Of a stretch of 64,000 nucleotides of DNA, positions 8,430 through 18,430 are shown in pieces (position 1 is the first letter of the stretch; each line of letters starts with the position of its first letter). This DNA is from Flavobacterium chryseum. GTDB taxonomy: Bacteria > Bacteroidota > Bacteroidia > Flavobacteriales > Flavobacteriaceae. The stretch is from assembly GCF_004362015.1 (NCBI RefSeq), contig NZ_SNWW01000011.1:1-64000 (forward strand), written 5' to 3'. A program made the translations under genes and the position numbers. A model generated the notes under the pieces. It saw only the letters and a list, made by a program, of their open reading frames with translations. It had not been told where the DNA came from and searched no databases.

Positions 8430-9848
8430 ATGAAAAAAAGTATCCTGATTTTTTTTAGTCTTTTAATTTTAATTTCTTGTAAAAAAAATACTCCTGAAAA
8501 AAAAGATTTAACTTCTGAAGAAGCAAAGAAAATAGCAAAGGAAGCTTATATTTATGCTTATCCATTGCTTATGGGTTACAAGTCTTTATATTATACCGTT
8601 ATTGATAAAAAAAGCCCAGGATATCGAAGTGATTTAAATGTTATAACACATGACAGACATCCGGCTGATAATACAAGAAAAGATGTGGTTTCGATGAATG
8701 CAGATACTCCGTATTCTTTATTTGCGCTCGATCTGCGTGCAGAACCTATCGTATTTTCAGTTCCTGCAGTTAAAGACCGTTATTATGTTTTCCAGTTCAT
8801 CGATATTTTTACGCACAATTTTGCTTACGTAGGAACCAGGGCTACCGGAAATGAGGCTGGTGACTATTTATTTGTGGGACCACAATGGAAAGGAAAGATT
8901 CCTGAAGGAAAATTTAAAAATGTTTTTTATGTCGAAAGTCAGTTGGTAACAGGTATAGGAAGGACGCAATTATTTAATACTAAAGATCTCCAAAATGTTG
9001 TTAAAATCCAGGATCAGTTTAAAATTACTTCCTTAAGTAAATTTTTAAACGAAGCAACTCCAAAAGCACCAACTCCTATAGCTTGGCTTCCTATTACAGA
9101 TCCAAATAATTTTGCCAATGTTAATTTTATTAAATATTTTAATATTTACTTAAACTTAGTTCAGCCAATTAATAAAGAAGATGAAGAGTCTTTGACTAAG
9201 TTTGAAAAAATAGGTATTAAGCCAGGTGCAGCATTTGATAAATCTCAATTTAGTGAAGAAATAATTGCAGCAATCAATGAAGGTATCAACGAAGGAATTG
9301 CCGCTATTAAAGAAAAAGCATCCGAAATTGGCGAGCAAAAAAACGGATGGAACATGATGGATCCTTTTGGAAACAGAGCATTTTATAAAGGTGACCGGTT
9401 ACTTCGTGCCGCGGCGGTTATGGTGGGAATTTATGGCAACGATAAAATTGAAGCTTTTTATCCTGTAGCCTATATTGATTCTGATGGCAAAACATTAAAC
9501 GGAAAAAGTTATGCTTATAAAATTCATTTTTCTAAAGAACAAATTCCACCGGCAAAATACTTCTGGTCTGTAACATTATATGATAAAAGCGCTGATGGAA
9601 CGGGTGGTTATCTCGTTAAAAATCAGATAAATAGATTTTTGATTAATTCTACCACAGATGGTTTAGTTTACGATAAAGATGGAGGATTAACTATTTATAT
9701 TCAGAATCAGAAACCAGAAGGCAGTTTAAGTTCCAATTGGCTTCCAGCTCCAACAGAAGATTTTTATTTAATGATGCGTATGTACGGTCCAAAAGAAAAT
9801 GCAATGAACGGAACATGGAGTCCGCCAGCAATTGAAAAAATAAAATAA
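8430..9848 (+). CDS. DUF1254/DUF1214 lipoprotein, first copy
   Basis: A 472-aa protein with a lipoprotein signal (LILISC, lipidated C17) and then the DUF1254 domain (about 30-170, with SMNADTPYSLFALDLR and PIVFSVP) followed by the C-terminal DUF1214 domain (about 330-460, ending in MYGPKENAMNGTWSPPAIE). Family members are secreted or membrane-anchored proteins of unknown activity, often found beside arylsulfatases. It is 27 bases upstream of a paralogue with the same layout, so both are likely co-transcribed, and the arylsulfatase lies 5 kb downstream in the same orientation. The role in surface substrate handling is inferred from this neighbourhood only. Confidence 0.85.
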   Translation: MKKSILIFFSLLILISCKKNTPEKKDLTSEEAKKIAKEAYIYAYPLLMGYKSLYYTVIDKKSPGYRSDLNVITHDRHPADNTRKDVVSMNADTPYSLFALDLRAEPIVFSVPAVKDRYYVFQFIDIFTHNFAYVGTRATGNEAGDYLFVGPQWKGKIPEGKFKNVFYVESQLVTGIGRTQLFNTKDLQNVVKIQDQFKITSLSKFLNEATPKAPTPIAWLPITDPNNFANVNFIKYFNIYLNLVQPINKEDEESLTKFEKIGIKPGAAFDKSQFSEEIIAAINEGINEGIAAIKEKASEIGEQKNGWNMMDPFGNRAFYKGDRLLRAAAVMVGIYGNDKIEAFYPVAYIDSDGKTLNGKSYAYKIHFSKEQIPPAKYFWSVTLYDKSADGTGGYLVKNQINRFLINSTTDGLVYDKDGGLTIYIQNQKPEGSLSSNWLPAPTEDFYLMMRMYGPKENAMNGTWSPPAIEKIK

Positions 9849-9875
9849 TCATCAACCTTAATAAATTCGATATTT

Positions 9876-11321
9876 ATGATTAACCGAAAACTCATTCCAT
9901 TTTCTTTTGTTTTGCTAATCTTTGTATTGTTTAGTTGTAAAAAAGAAGTTTCAAAAGAAAATACAGAAAATAAATCTAATACTGACAATTCTAAAGAATT
10001 AAGTCTTGAGGAAGTCAGAGCTACTGCAAAAGAAGCATATACATATGGTTTTCCTATTGTAGATAATTCAAGAATTCAATATGCTTATTTTGTTGATAAA
10101 CAGAATCCAGAATATAAAGCACCATGGAATGTACTTAAAAATATTCCGCGGGTTTTTACTCCTGCAGATAAAGCCATCCAGACTGCAAATTCAGATACGC
10201 CTTATTCTTGGATTGGTCTGGATCTTAGAACAGAGCCAATAGTTTTTACCATTCCGGTGATCGAAAAGGGAAGATATTGGAGTTTGCAGTTAGTGGATCT
10301 CTATACTCATAATTTCGACTATTTAGGAAGCCGGACTACTGGAAATGATGGTGGCAGTTTTATGATTGCAGGACCGAACTGGAAAGGCGAAAAGCCTAAA
10401 GGAATTACTAAAGTTATAACCTGCGAGACCGAAATTGCTTCGGCTCAGTTTCGTACACAGTTGTTTAATGTTAATGATTTGAAAAATGTTATAAAAATTC
10501 AAAATCAATATATAGTAAAACCGCTTTCGGCATTTCTTGGACAGCCTGCGCCGCCTCAGGCAAAACCTATTGATTTTATAAAACCTCTGAGGCCGGAAAA
10601 ACAAAAAACATCAGCAGAATTTTTTAATAATTTAAATTTTGCTCTTCAGTTTTGTCCAGTTCATCCTTCGGAAAAAGAGTTAAGAGAGCATTTTTCTAAA
10701 ATTGGAATAGAAGCGGGAAAAGTATTTGATGTTTCAAAACTGAGTCCAGAAACGAAAACAGCGATGGAAGACGGCATAAAAGATGCCTGGGCAGATCTGG
10801 CTGTTATAAAAACCAAACTTGAAACAGGCGAACTCTCCACAGGTGATGGTTTTGGTACTCGCGCGTTTCTCAAAAACAATTATGCTTTTAGAATGTCAGC
10901 TGCAGCACTTGGAATTTATGGCAATACCAAAGAAGAAGCTTTATATCCGGCTTACTACACAGATAAAAGTGGAGGGAAACTCGATGGTAAAAATCGTTAT
11001 ACACTGCGTTTTAGTCCAAATGAATATCCTCCGGTCAATTCTTTCTGGTCGATGACGATGTACGACCAGCCGGCAAGTCTTCTTGTTGCAAATCCAATCA
11101 ACCGTTATCTGCTGAATTCGGCGATGATGCCGCAGTTTAAAAAAGACAAAGATGCTGGTGTAACTTTCTATATTCAAGCCGAATCTCCGGGAAAAGATAA
11201 AGAAGCCAATTGGCTTCCAGCTCCGAAAGGACCATTTTCTATAATTTTAAGATTATATTGGCCAAAAGAAGAAGCTCTAAACGGTAAGTGGAAACAACCA
11301 CCTTTAAATAAAATTAACTAA
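9876..11321 (+). CDS. DUF1254/DUF1214 lipoprotein, second copy
   Basis: A 481-aa paralogue of the preceding gene. It has a lipobox VLFSC (C21), DUF1254 with TANSDTPYSWIGLDLR, a middle block LFNVNDLKNVIKIQNQ that aligns with LFNTKDLQNVVKIQDQ of the first copy, and DUF1214 with FWSMTMYD and a YWPKEEALNGKWKQPPL tail. The two share blocks throughout but are clearly diverged, so the duplication is old or both were acquired together. Function unknown; periplasmic or surface-anchored by lipid. After its stop the sequence goes straight into att-like relic B and a piece of IS6. Confidence 0.85.
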   Translation: MINRKLIPFSFVLLIFVLFSCKKEVSKENTENKSNTDNSKELSLEEVRATAKEAYTYGFPIVDNSRIQYAYFVDKQNPEYKAPWNVLKNIPRVFTPADKAIQTANSDTPYSWIGLDLRTEPIVFTIPVIEKGRYWSLQLVDLYTHNFDYLGSRTTGNDGGSFMIAGPNWKGEKPKGITKVITCETEIASAQFRTQLFNVNDLKNVIKIQNQYIVKPLSAFLGQPAPPQAKPIDFIKPLRPEKQKTSAEFFNNLNFALQFCPVHPSEKELREHFSKIGIEAGKVFDVSKLSPETKTAMEDGIKDAWADLAVIKTKLETGELSTGDGFGTRAFLKNNYAFRMSAAALGIYGNTKEEALYPAYYTDKSGGKLDGKNRYTLRFSPNEYPPVNSFWSMTMYDQPASLLVANPINRYLLNSAMMPQFKKDKDAGVTFYIQAESPGKDKEANWLPAPKGPFSIILRLYWPKEEALNGKWKQPPLNKIN

Positions 11322-11374
11322 TGATAAGAAAAACTAGAACAAATCAACTATCTAGCAGACTGAAGTTTTACATC

Positions 11375-11520
11375 TATCCGAACCTATACTCGGCAGACCT
11401 TAATTTTGCTTATTTTACTTTTTCAAAAATCACTTTGCCACGATTCAGCCGCAAAACATAAATTGTTAGAACGATAGTAAAATTCGCTTTAGCTTTTTGT
11501 GGCATGAATCGTATCAACTA
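11375..11520 (+). repeat. Att-like relic B
   Basis: Colinear with the block at 18431-18580 over about 146 bases: cgaacc at 11379-11384, the 20-mer tgccacgattcagccgcaaa at 11436-11455, and an inverted version of the same motif at about 11496-11515 (reverse complement gatacgattcatgccacaaa). Paired direct and inverted arms are what integrase-binding att regions look like. It ends exactly where an IS6 fragment begins. Confidence 0.6.
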
Positions 11521-11522
11521 GG

Positions 11523-11603
11523 TTTAAATACTTTTGTAAATTAGCGGCATAATTTTAACTCTGCGATTTCTTTCTGTTCTTACATGGCAGATGCGACAGA
11601 ACC
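11523..11603 (+). mobile_element. Solo right end of the same IS6-type element
   Basis: These 81 bases align without gaps to 3401-3481, the 3' end of the IS6 element near the window start, including the transposase tail (FCKLAA equivalent) and the terminal repeat GATGCGACAGAACC (11590-11603). The rest of this second copy is gone. Differences are scattered substitutions, so it is an old, independent copy. Confidence 0.8.
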
Positions 11604-12134
11604 CTAAATGATTATTAATATTTTTTTCTGAAGTATAAATTATTTGCCGTGTTGACAATTCTTGAGATGATAAATAAAAATCATACCTGATTACAATCAT
11701 AAATTTACGGCTGCTTAATATGTTGCAAATTATTTGAAACATAAACGGAGGCATTTTAAAATCTTAAGAATTAAAATAATGAAAATGTTTGTTAAATAAC
11801 ATTTGTAATTTTAATTATATTTTTTATATCTTTGATAATGAGTTGTTTGTGTTTTTTTTGTATAGTTATCACGGAGTCCTAATCACTTGTGTCATCTATA
11901 GGAACAAACATTGATGTTTTAAAAAGTTTATCTTATATTATTTTTTAAGATATTTTTTTAAAAGCCATAATACACTTAGTGTGTTTTTACATTTATAACC
12001 TGGAATTAATAAAATAAGAATTGATTCACATGCAGTAGAAGTAAAAAAAGAGTAGTAATTATTTAAGCAAGCTGCATATCAATATAGGATTAACTAATAA
12101 AAGTATGCTATAAAAAAATATTACATTCTGTCCT
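11604..12134. other. Non-coding debris, no gene seen
   Basis: AT-rich sequence between the IS6 fragment and the HAD pseudogene. No reading frame, RNA gene or strong hairpin was recognised on either strand. Confidence 0.4.
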
Positions 12135-12757
12135 CAATTTATTTTTGCTGATTTCATGTAAAAATAAATAAGAAAATGATATTACAGCTCATAATAAAAG
12201 CATCATAACGGTAGCAGCCAATGCTTAACTTTTTGCTTTTAAAGGTGTCAAAAAATAGTTGAAGCCACACCTGAATTAGCAAAAAAAAGCAGCTTTTAAC
12301 GCTGTAATCGAAAAAGATAAAACTTTTTTTGAAAAAGGTGAAGAAAGGCTTTAATTAAATTAGTTGCCACAACTCACACTGGAATGAGTAAAGATGAATT
12401 TGAAGCTTCAGCGAGAGACTTCTTTGCTGCACTAATAGATAGCCCGGCAAAATGTTCTCTTAAAACAAATTAGATACCAGCCTAAAATAGAATTATTGGA
12501 TTATCTCCGTACAACGGGAGGTATTATAGAATAGTAAGAGCAATATCAGCTGATTTTTATTGAATTTCAAAAGACCATGTGTCAGGGGCTTCTTCCCAAT
12601 ATAAATTCTTCCTTTCAATTGGTTGCCAACCAAAAGATTCGATAAGAGAATACAAGTATAAAGAAAAAGATAATCTGTCATTGAAGGCTACAGCAAAAAT
12701 AAATGGCATATAATCAGTATAAAAGACGATTGTAAAAAAGTTTTTCCAGTCAAATGA
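12135..12757 (+). pseudogene. HAD-family phosphatase-like gene, heavily decayed
   Basis: Pieces of a HAD hydrolase can be followed across several frames: VEATPELAKKAAFNAVIEKD around 12255-12320, then TFFEKGEERL, LVATTHTGMSKDEFEASA, RYQPKIELLDYLRT (about 12470-12520) and a tail WHIISIKDDCKKVFPVK ending at the stop at 12755-12757. These match, in order, the cap and C-terminal regions of secreted HAD phosphatases that often sit beside arylsulfatases. The N-terminal part with the D-x-D-x-T nucleophile is not found, and there are at least four frameshifts or stops. A minus-strand open frame at 12493-12681 overlaps it and is judged spurious. Confidence 0.7.
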
Positions 12758-12803
12758 CCTGGATTTAATTTAGTTTTTAAGAAAATTAATTCTCTAAAAA
12801 AAT

Positions 12804-13628
12804 ATGAAATTACCACTTCCAAATTCAGTTAAAGTTTTGACCAGTGCGCTTTTTTTTTATTTACCGATTGTATTATTTGCGCAGGAAGATTCAAAAACAG
12901 GAGCAAGCGCACAGGAGCTTGCCGATAAGCTGGCAAATCCGGTTGCTAGTTTAATCAGTGTGCCGTTGCAAAACAATATAAATTATGGTATCGGTCCATA
13001 CAATGGAATAAAATATACTGTTAATATTCAGCCCGTAATTCCTTTTAAATTAAATGACAATCTCAATCTGATTACCCGTTACATTCTTCCGTTAGTAGAT
13101 CAGCAGGATATTACTGGAGAAAACACACATGAATTTGGTTTAAGCGATGCTACTGTAACTGCTTTTTTTGCTCCTAAAAGCAAAAAAATTATTTGGGGAC
13201 TAGGCCCTGCTTTTTTTGTACCGACGGCTACTGATAAACTGTTAGGAACAGAAAAATTTGGAATTGGCCCCAGTGTTTTGATAATGCATCAGTCAAAGGG
13301 GCTTTCCCTTGGCTTTATCGCTAACCAGATATGGTCTGTAGCAGGTAATGAAGACCGTGCTGATTTTAATAATTTTTATACCCAAATCTTCATGTCCTAT
13401 AGTTATAACAGCGGTGCCAGTTTGGGAGTTAATACCGAGATAACCCAGAATTGGGAAGGAAATACTACTATGATTTCTTTAAATCCCTCTATTGGGGCAA
13501 TAACAAAATTAGGAACCCAGGTAATTCAATTCAGTGTACAGCCTTTAATTCCAATTGTGGGGCCGAATCAAAGTAAACCAGACTGGGGGTTAAGAGCTGT
13601 AGTGGCTTTTGTGTTTCCCGGCTCTTAA
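12804..13628 (+). CDS. Outer-membrane transporter-like barrel protein (neuromedin U-like annotation class)
   Basis: A 274-aa secreted protein: signal peptide through about residue 26 (FFYLPIVLFAQ), a short ASAQELADKLANP linker, then alternating beta-strands to the C-terminus with VIPFKL, LNLITRYILPL, FGLSDATVTAFF, WGLGPAFFVP and VQPLIPIVG. This fits the outer-membrane transporter-like family often annotated as neuromedin U or transporter and frequently located with arylsulfatase/HAD/DUF1254 genes. It probably forms a barrel in the outer membrane; the cargo is unknown. The gene directly follows the HAD pseudogene and seems intact. Confidence 0.75.
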   Translation: MKLPLPNSVKVLTSALFFYLPIVLFAQEDSKTGASAQELADKLANPVASLISVPLQNNINYGIGPYNGIKYTVNIQPVIPFKLNDNLNLITRYILPLVDQQDITGENTHEFGLSDATVTAFFAPKSKKIIWGLGPAFFVPTATDKLLGTEKFGIGPSVLIMHQSKGLSLGFIANQIWSVAGNEDRADFNNFYTQIFMSYSYNSGASLGVNTEITQNWEGNTTMISLNPSIGAITKLGTQVIQFSVQPLIPIVGPNQSKPDWGLRAVVAFVFPGS

Positions 13629-13952
13629 GATTTAAGTTAAAAATTTTCCTCCTATAAATGCTCTTTTTTAGCTTATTAGTTCTTGAAGTCAGCGAAATAC
13701 ACGGTGGGATTTGAAAAATAGGCATGAGTGTAATTATTTTTTAGTAATAAAGTGGTAGGCATAGGAAGTGATGGTAAGAATTTACAATAGCTTTCAGGGA
13801 TATAAAAGGTGTATCAAATAAGAGAATATATTAATTATAACAGGTATAAATAATCGTTTGTTAGTATATAATATGAATGGTCCGATTCATTTAAGCATGA
13901 TTTTAAAATATTCAGATTAAACTTATAGTATTATTAATTTAAATCTCAAAAG
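13629..13952. other. Intergenic, no gene seen
   Basis: 324 AT-rich bases between the barrel protein and the DUF4136 pseudogene. No hairpin with a T-run and no reading frame of note. Confidence 0.4.
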
Positions 13953-14534
13953 ATGAATACCGTGAACCAGATTCTCCGCAAAATTCCAATGCTTTTGACA
14001 GGCTTGATCTGCAGTTGTTCCCCAACTGTAAATGTTACTGCTGAGTATGATCATTCTGTTAATTTCTCCGAATTTAAAACCTTTACTATTTATGATTTAA
14101 AAGCGCAGGAAGGCCAGGTAAGCCAGTTAAATGCTGACCGGGTTACAAAAGCTATCCGTGCCGAAATGACAGCTAAGGGTTTTACAGAGTCAACTGCTGC
14201 TCCTGATTTGAAAGTTAATACAGTATAAATTTTAAAGAATAAACAATCCGTTACAGCCAATACTAATTTTATAGTTATGGAGGGATGTACCGTCCATATG
14301 GATATTGGGAGGGGGCGCCATGATGGGAGGGGGCGCTACAACATTTGATACTTATGATTATATTGAAGACTCTCTTGTAATTGATATCGTATCCACAAAA
14401 ACTCAAAAACTGGTCTGGCAGGAATCGGCAATGCACAAATTGATAATAAACCAGAAAATCCCGAGCAATTTCTCAGCGATGCAGTTATAAAAATATTGGC
14501 AGGTTTTCCTCCTGGTAAGCAAAAAAATAGCTAA
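13953..14534 (+). pseudogene. DUF4136 lipoprotein, broken by several frameshifts
   Basis: The first 91 codons encode a lipoprotein signal (LTGLICSC) and the start of DUF4136 (SEFKTFTIYDL, ADRVTKAIRAEMTAKGF, DLKVNTV) and then hit a stop at 14226. Allowing three or four small indels the gene continues: LKNKQSVTANTNF, a glycine-rich YRPYGYWGGGAMMGGGAT, DYIEDSLVIDIVSTKTQKL, VWQGIGNAQIDNKPENP and LSDAVIKILAGFPPGKQ, ending at 14532-14534. Two of the indels are losses of one G in G-runs. A full-length member would be about 190 aa. It was probably a periplasmic or outer-membrane lipoprotein of the sulfatase cluster. Confidence 0.8.
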
Positions 14535-14638
14535 GATCTATAACCGATGCTCCTTCTTTAGATATATAAAGCACAACTGCTTTGCTTTTAGATATTATAA
14601 TATTTATAAACTTAATTAATAATTAATTATTTAAAACC

Positions 14639-17077
14639 ATGAAAACTGTAAAAGTAATAATGCTGAAGAGCTTCTTTTTTCTCTTAATGGCAAATTTAAT
14701 TCCCGGTACAATGAGCAGAATATTGGCTCAGGCTGATCCAAGAGAGGTCAGAAAAGAAAATTTTAAAGGAGTTATAGAACTTGATGTTCGTAATTCTAAA
14801 GCTGATTGGAGTCCCTACATCCTAAAGAAAGCGCCGGCCGGTGCTCCAAATGTACTGTTTATTCTTTTTGATGATACCGGGATGGCATCGTGGTCACCTT
14901 ATGGAGGCGGTATAAATATGCCTACACTGCAAAAGCTTGCTGATAATGGACTAATATACAGCCAGTGGCATACAACAGCCTTATGCTCTCCGACACGCTC
15001 AACTCTGCTAACAGGCCGTAATCATCACCTGACAGGAAATGCCGCTATTACTGAGGGAGCAAATGGCTTTCCCGGAGCACATGGGCGTATACCAAAACAA
15101 TGCGCTACTATTGGTCAGATATTACAGGAGAATGGATGGAGTACTTTTTGGATTGGCAAGAACCATAACGTACCTGAACAGGACGTGGCATCAGGTGCGA
15201 GCAGAACGCAATGGCCTACCCAGATGGGTTTTGACCGTTATTACGGATTCATAGGAGGTGAAACAAACCAATGGTATCCCGATTTGGTTGAAGACAATCA
15301 TTTTATAGAACCGCCTTACAGCCCTGAAGAAGGTTACCACTTATCAAAAGATTTAGCCGACAAATCTATTGAGTACATCAAGGACCAGAAGGCAACGAAT
15401 CCTTCCAAGCCGTGGTTTTTATGGTTTTGTCCCGGTGCAAATCACGCACCGCACCATGCACCAAAGGAATATATCGACAAATACAAAGGAAAGTTTGATG
15501 ACGGTTATGATGCTTATCGCAAATGGGTACTGCCACGTATGATCGCAAAGGGAATTTTGCCCAAAGACACTAAATTAACAGAGTTTAATCCCTTACCGCC
15601 TAATATTACAAATGCTGCAGATTATGTACGCCCATGGAATGAACTAAATGCAGATGAGAAAAAACTTTTCTCGAGACTGGCCGAAGTATATGCGGGGTTC
15701 TCTGAGTACACTGATGTGCAGGTTGGCAGAATTGTAGACTATCTTGAAAAAACAGGACAGCTGGAAAATACCGTAGTTATGTATGCAGCCGATAATGGCG
15801 CTTCGGGAGAAGGTTCCCCAAATGGCTCCGTGAATGAAAATAAATTTTTTAATGGATATCCTGATGAGCTTGCAGAAAACCTGAAATATATAGATAAGCT
15901 GGGGAGCCCTGACACGTATGAGCATTTTCCAACAGGATGGGCTGCGGCATTTTCAACTCCGTATAAAATGTTCAAACGTTACAGCGAATATGCAGGAGGG
16001 ACCTGCGATCCGTTTGTAATTTCATGGCCAAAAGGTATTAAGGCAAAAGGACAGGTAAGAAACCAATATCATCACAGTACTGATATCGTGCCTACGATTT
16101 TAGAAATATGTGGGCTGGAAATGCCTAAAACAGTTAACGGGGTGGGACAGTATCCTATATCAGGGGTATCTATGAAATATTCCTTTGATGCCAGTCCTGA
16201 TGCAAAAACTCAAAAGCATATTCAGTATTTTGCTATGCTGGGCACAAGAGCTATATGGAAGGACGGCTGGAAAGCTGTGTCGCTTCATGCACCAATAACA
16301 GGCAAAGGAAATTTTGATAAGGATGAGTGGGAACTTTATAATGTTGAAGCAGACCGGTCAGAATCTGTGAATCTGGCTCAAAAGAATCCAGAAAAACTTA
16401 AAGAGCTAATTGCTGTCTGGTTTGATGAAGCTGATAAAAATCTCGTACTTCCTCTGGATGACCGTACTGCTGTTGAACAGTTGGGAATACCGCGACCTAC
16501 TGAAGAAGCGCCCCGCGATACTTATGTTTATTATTCAGGTACCGCAGCAGTTCCGGAAGGTGTGGCTGTGAATGTACGTGGAAGATCTTATAAAATTATA
16601 GCCGACGTAGAGATTAAGGACACCAACGCTTCAGGAGTGATCTTTGCACATGGCTCCCGTTTTGGAGGGCATACACTATTTATCAAGGATAGAAAACTTC
16701 ACTATACTTATAATTTTCTGGGCATCCAGCCAGAACAGGACTTTGTTTCTCCAGTTATAATGACAGGTAAACATGCCTTCGGATTTGAATTTGTTAGAGA
16801 AAGTACCGGAAAACACGGCGAACAGATTGGGAAAGGGATACTTTATATCGATGGTAAAAAAGTTGCGGAAGGTCCTATGAAAACACAGATAGGCAAATTT
16901 ACCCTTTCCGGAGACGGACTATGTGTTGGTTTTGACAGTGGGGATGCAGTGAGTCAACAGTATAAAACGCCTGGTACTTTTAAGGGCGGATCCATAGTAG
17001 GAGTTGGCATACATGTCGGCAAACAGGAATACGCTGATCTGGAAAAAGAAGCCCAGAGAGCATTGAAAAAAGATTAA
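14639..17077 (+). CDS. Arylsulfatase (type I, formylglycine-dependent)
   Basis: An 812-aa secreted sulfatase. A signal peptide (to about residue 31, ILAQ) precedes the catalytic domain: metal ligands D78-D79 in FILFDDTG, the formylglycine motif C116-S-P-T-R (ALCSPTRSTLLTGR), and ADNGASGEGSPNGS later on. Cys-type type I sulfatases need a formylglycine-generating or anaerobic maturing enzyme encoded elsewhere. The C-terminal 230 residues look like a lectin/LamG-type beta-sandwich (GVIFAHGSRFGGHTLF, LHYTYNFLG), as in the large AtsA-like arylsulfatases. It would hydrolyse sulfate esters in the periplasm or at the surface. The upstream DUF1254, HAD (pseudo), barrel and DUF4136 (pseudo) genes are the usual companions, but two of them are dead here. 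A terminator follows at 17127. Confidence 0.92.
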   Translation: MKTVKVIMLKSFFFLLMANLIPGTMSRILAQADPREVRKENFKGVIELDVRNSKADWSPYILKKAPAGAPNVLFILFDDTGMASWSPYGGGINMPTLQKLADNGLIYSQWHTTALCSPTRSTLLTGRNHHLTGNAAITEGANGFPGAHGRIPKQCATIGQILQENGWSTFWIGKNHNVPEQDVASGASRTQWPTQMGFDRYYGFIGGETNQWYPDLVEDNHFIEPPYSPEEGYHLSKDLADKSIEYIKDQKATNPSKPWFLWFCPGANHAPHHAPKEYIDKYKGKFDDGYDAYRKWVLPRMIAKGILPKDTKLTEFNPLPPNITNAADYVRPWNELNADEKKLFSRLAEVYAGFSEYTDVQVGRIVDYLEKTGQLENTVVMYAADNGASGEGSPNGSVNENKFFNGYPDELAENLKYIDKLGSPDTYEHFPTGWAAAFSTPYKMFKRYSEYAGGTCDPFVISWPKGIKAKGQVRNQYHHSTDIVPTILEICGLEMPKTVNGVGQYPISGVSMKYSFDASPDAKTQKHIQYFAMLGTRAIWKDGWKAVSLHAPITGKGNFDKDEWELYNVEADRSESVNLAQKNPEKLKELIAVWFDEADKNLVLPLDDRTAVEQLGIPRPTEEAPRDTYVYYSGTAAVPEGVAVNVRGRSYKIIADVEIKDTNASGVIFAHGSRFGGHTLFIKDRKLHYTYNFLGIQPEQDFVSPVIMTGKHAFGFEFVRESTGKHGEQIGKGILYIDGKKVAEGPMKTQIGKFTLSGDGLCVGFDSGDAVSQQYKTPGTFKGGSIVGVGIHVGKQEYADLEKEAQRALKKD

Positions 17078-17126
17078 ATTATTATGCTGGCTTCTTTAAA
17101 AAGTAGCATACTAGATCCTAACTTTT

Positions 17127-17161
17127 ACCTCCAGAATCATTTTGATTTTGGAGGTGTTTTT
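17127..17161 (+). terminator. Rho-independent terminator after the arylsulfatase
   Basis: ACCTCCA pairs with TGGAGGT, extended by AATC/GATT around a short loop, followed by gttttt. It separates the arylsulfatase from the DUF2490 gene. Confidence 0.8.
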
Positions 17162-17331
17162 AGTGTATGAATTATCTGATTGAATTGAATCAGTTATAAA
17201 ATTTGGCTTAATTTCTAATATTTTCAGCAAATTATCATTAATGAGTGTAGAGACGAATTAGAACTTTAAAGCAGAAATTAACTCCGGATGTTTTGTTAAG
17301 TATCAGTGATGCATTTTATAATTATAAAATC

Positions 17332-18099
17332 ATGAAGCAGATTATTTGTTTTCTTTTACTCATTTTTAATACTTCTGTTTTTTCACAAACAGACAAGCTC
17401 GGGCAGTTTTGGAATGAATATGTATTTACAAAAGACTTAAGCCAGAAGTGGAGTATTGAAGTGGATGCAGGATTGAATTCGAGCAGTACTCCTCAGGATA
17501 AAAATATGTTCCACAATGTAACACAGGTATATTTTAGAGGATGGGCACATTATTACATGGTAGAAAGATGGAAAGTTTCTGTTTTTTATGCTTACTACTT
17601 CAATAAAAATGTACCGGAGCTCAATCAGAAGAACGCCTCTGAATCAAGGACTGCAGTTCAGGCAACATACAATTTAGTAAAATTGCCAAAAATCAAAATA
17701 AATCTAAGAGGAAGGTTTGAGGACCGTCATATTGAAAATGACGATAATTATATAGAGGCTGTACAGAGATTTAGGTTTCAGGTGAAAGCTGTATACCCAA
17801 TTAATGAAAATACCTTTTATGTTTTTGCTTCGGATGAGTTATTTTTTAAGACCAAAAGCAAAGTCTGCGGACCAGATTTTTTTGATCGCAACCGCGTTAG
17901 CTTAGGCCTGGGATTTGCAGTTTCGGATAATATACAAATTGAGGCTGCTTATGCAAATGAGATTATGCCTAGAGATGGAAATGATAAATTAGTAAATGCT
18001 TTTCAGCTTAAGGGAATTTTTAATAATTTTTTCTCAACTATCATTAAATCTTATAAACGTAAAAAGAATGAGGTCGATATTAGCGAAGGAAGGATCTAA
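17332..18099 (+). CDS. DUF2490 outer-membrane protein
   Basis: Starting at the ATG at 17332 the 255-aa product has a clean signal peptide (MKQIICFLLLIFNTSVFSQ), which the longer frame from 17293 would bury, so the inner start is preferred. The mature part matches DUF2490: FWNEYVFTKDLSQKWSIE, repeated aromatic-rich beta-strands, INLRGRFEDRHIEN and RFRFQVKAVYPI. Such proteins are predicted outer-membrane beta-barrels of unknown function. It is 254 bases after the arylsulfatase and separated from it by a terminator, so it likely has its own promoter. The right neighbour is eroded mobile-element sequence. Confidence 0.8.
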   Translation: MKQIICFLLLIFNTSVFSQTDKLGQFWNEYVFTKDLSQKWSIEVDAGLNSSSTPQDKNMFHNVTQVYFRGWAHYYMVERWKVSVFYAYYFNKNVPELNQKNASESRTAVQATYNLVKLPKIKINLRGRFEDRHIENDDNYIEAVQRFRFQVKAVYPINENTFYVFASDELFFKTKSKVCGPDFFDRNRVSLGLGFAVSDNIQIEAAYANEIMPRDGNDKLVNAFQLKGIFNNFFSTIIKSYKRKKNEVDISEGRI

Positions 18100-18430
18100 T
18101 TATTTGAAAACTTGGAAAAAAGAAGGCCCAGATTGAATTAATTATAGATTTAAAAAATAATTAATATAAAAAAAATGCGGGCTTACCAGCGTAACGGGAA
18201 TATCTTTAATTTCTTAAATATCATCATAGTGAATATAATTTTATGTAATATTGATTTTTCTTGTTAAGACATTTGTGATGATGTGTCAAAAATTGTCGCA
18301 AATCAAAGCACTAATTTTTAATTTTTTTTATTAATTTTTTTAGAACCTATCTTTTAAGATAAATGATTAATGGTACTTCACAAATGCCTCTAAAAAAGAG
18401 GCGCACTCAGGAAATTGATGTTTCTAAAAG

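Noticed and set aside
12493..12681. Minus-strand frame over the HAD pseudogene
   Set aside because: The plus strand here still reads as HAD phosphatase pieces in order; the reverse frame is short and featureless.
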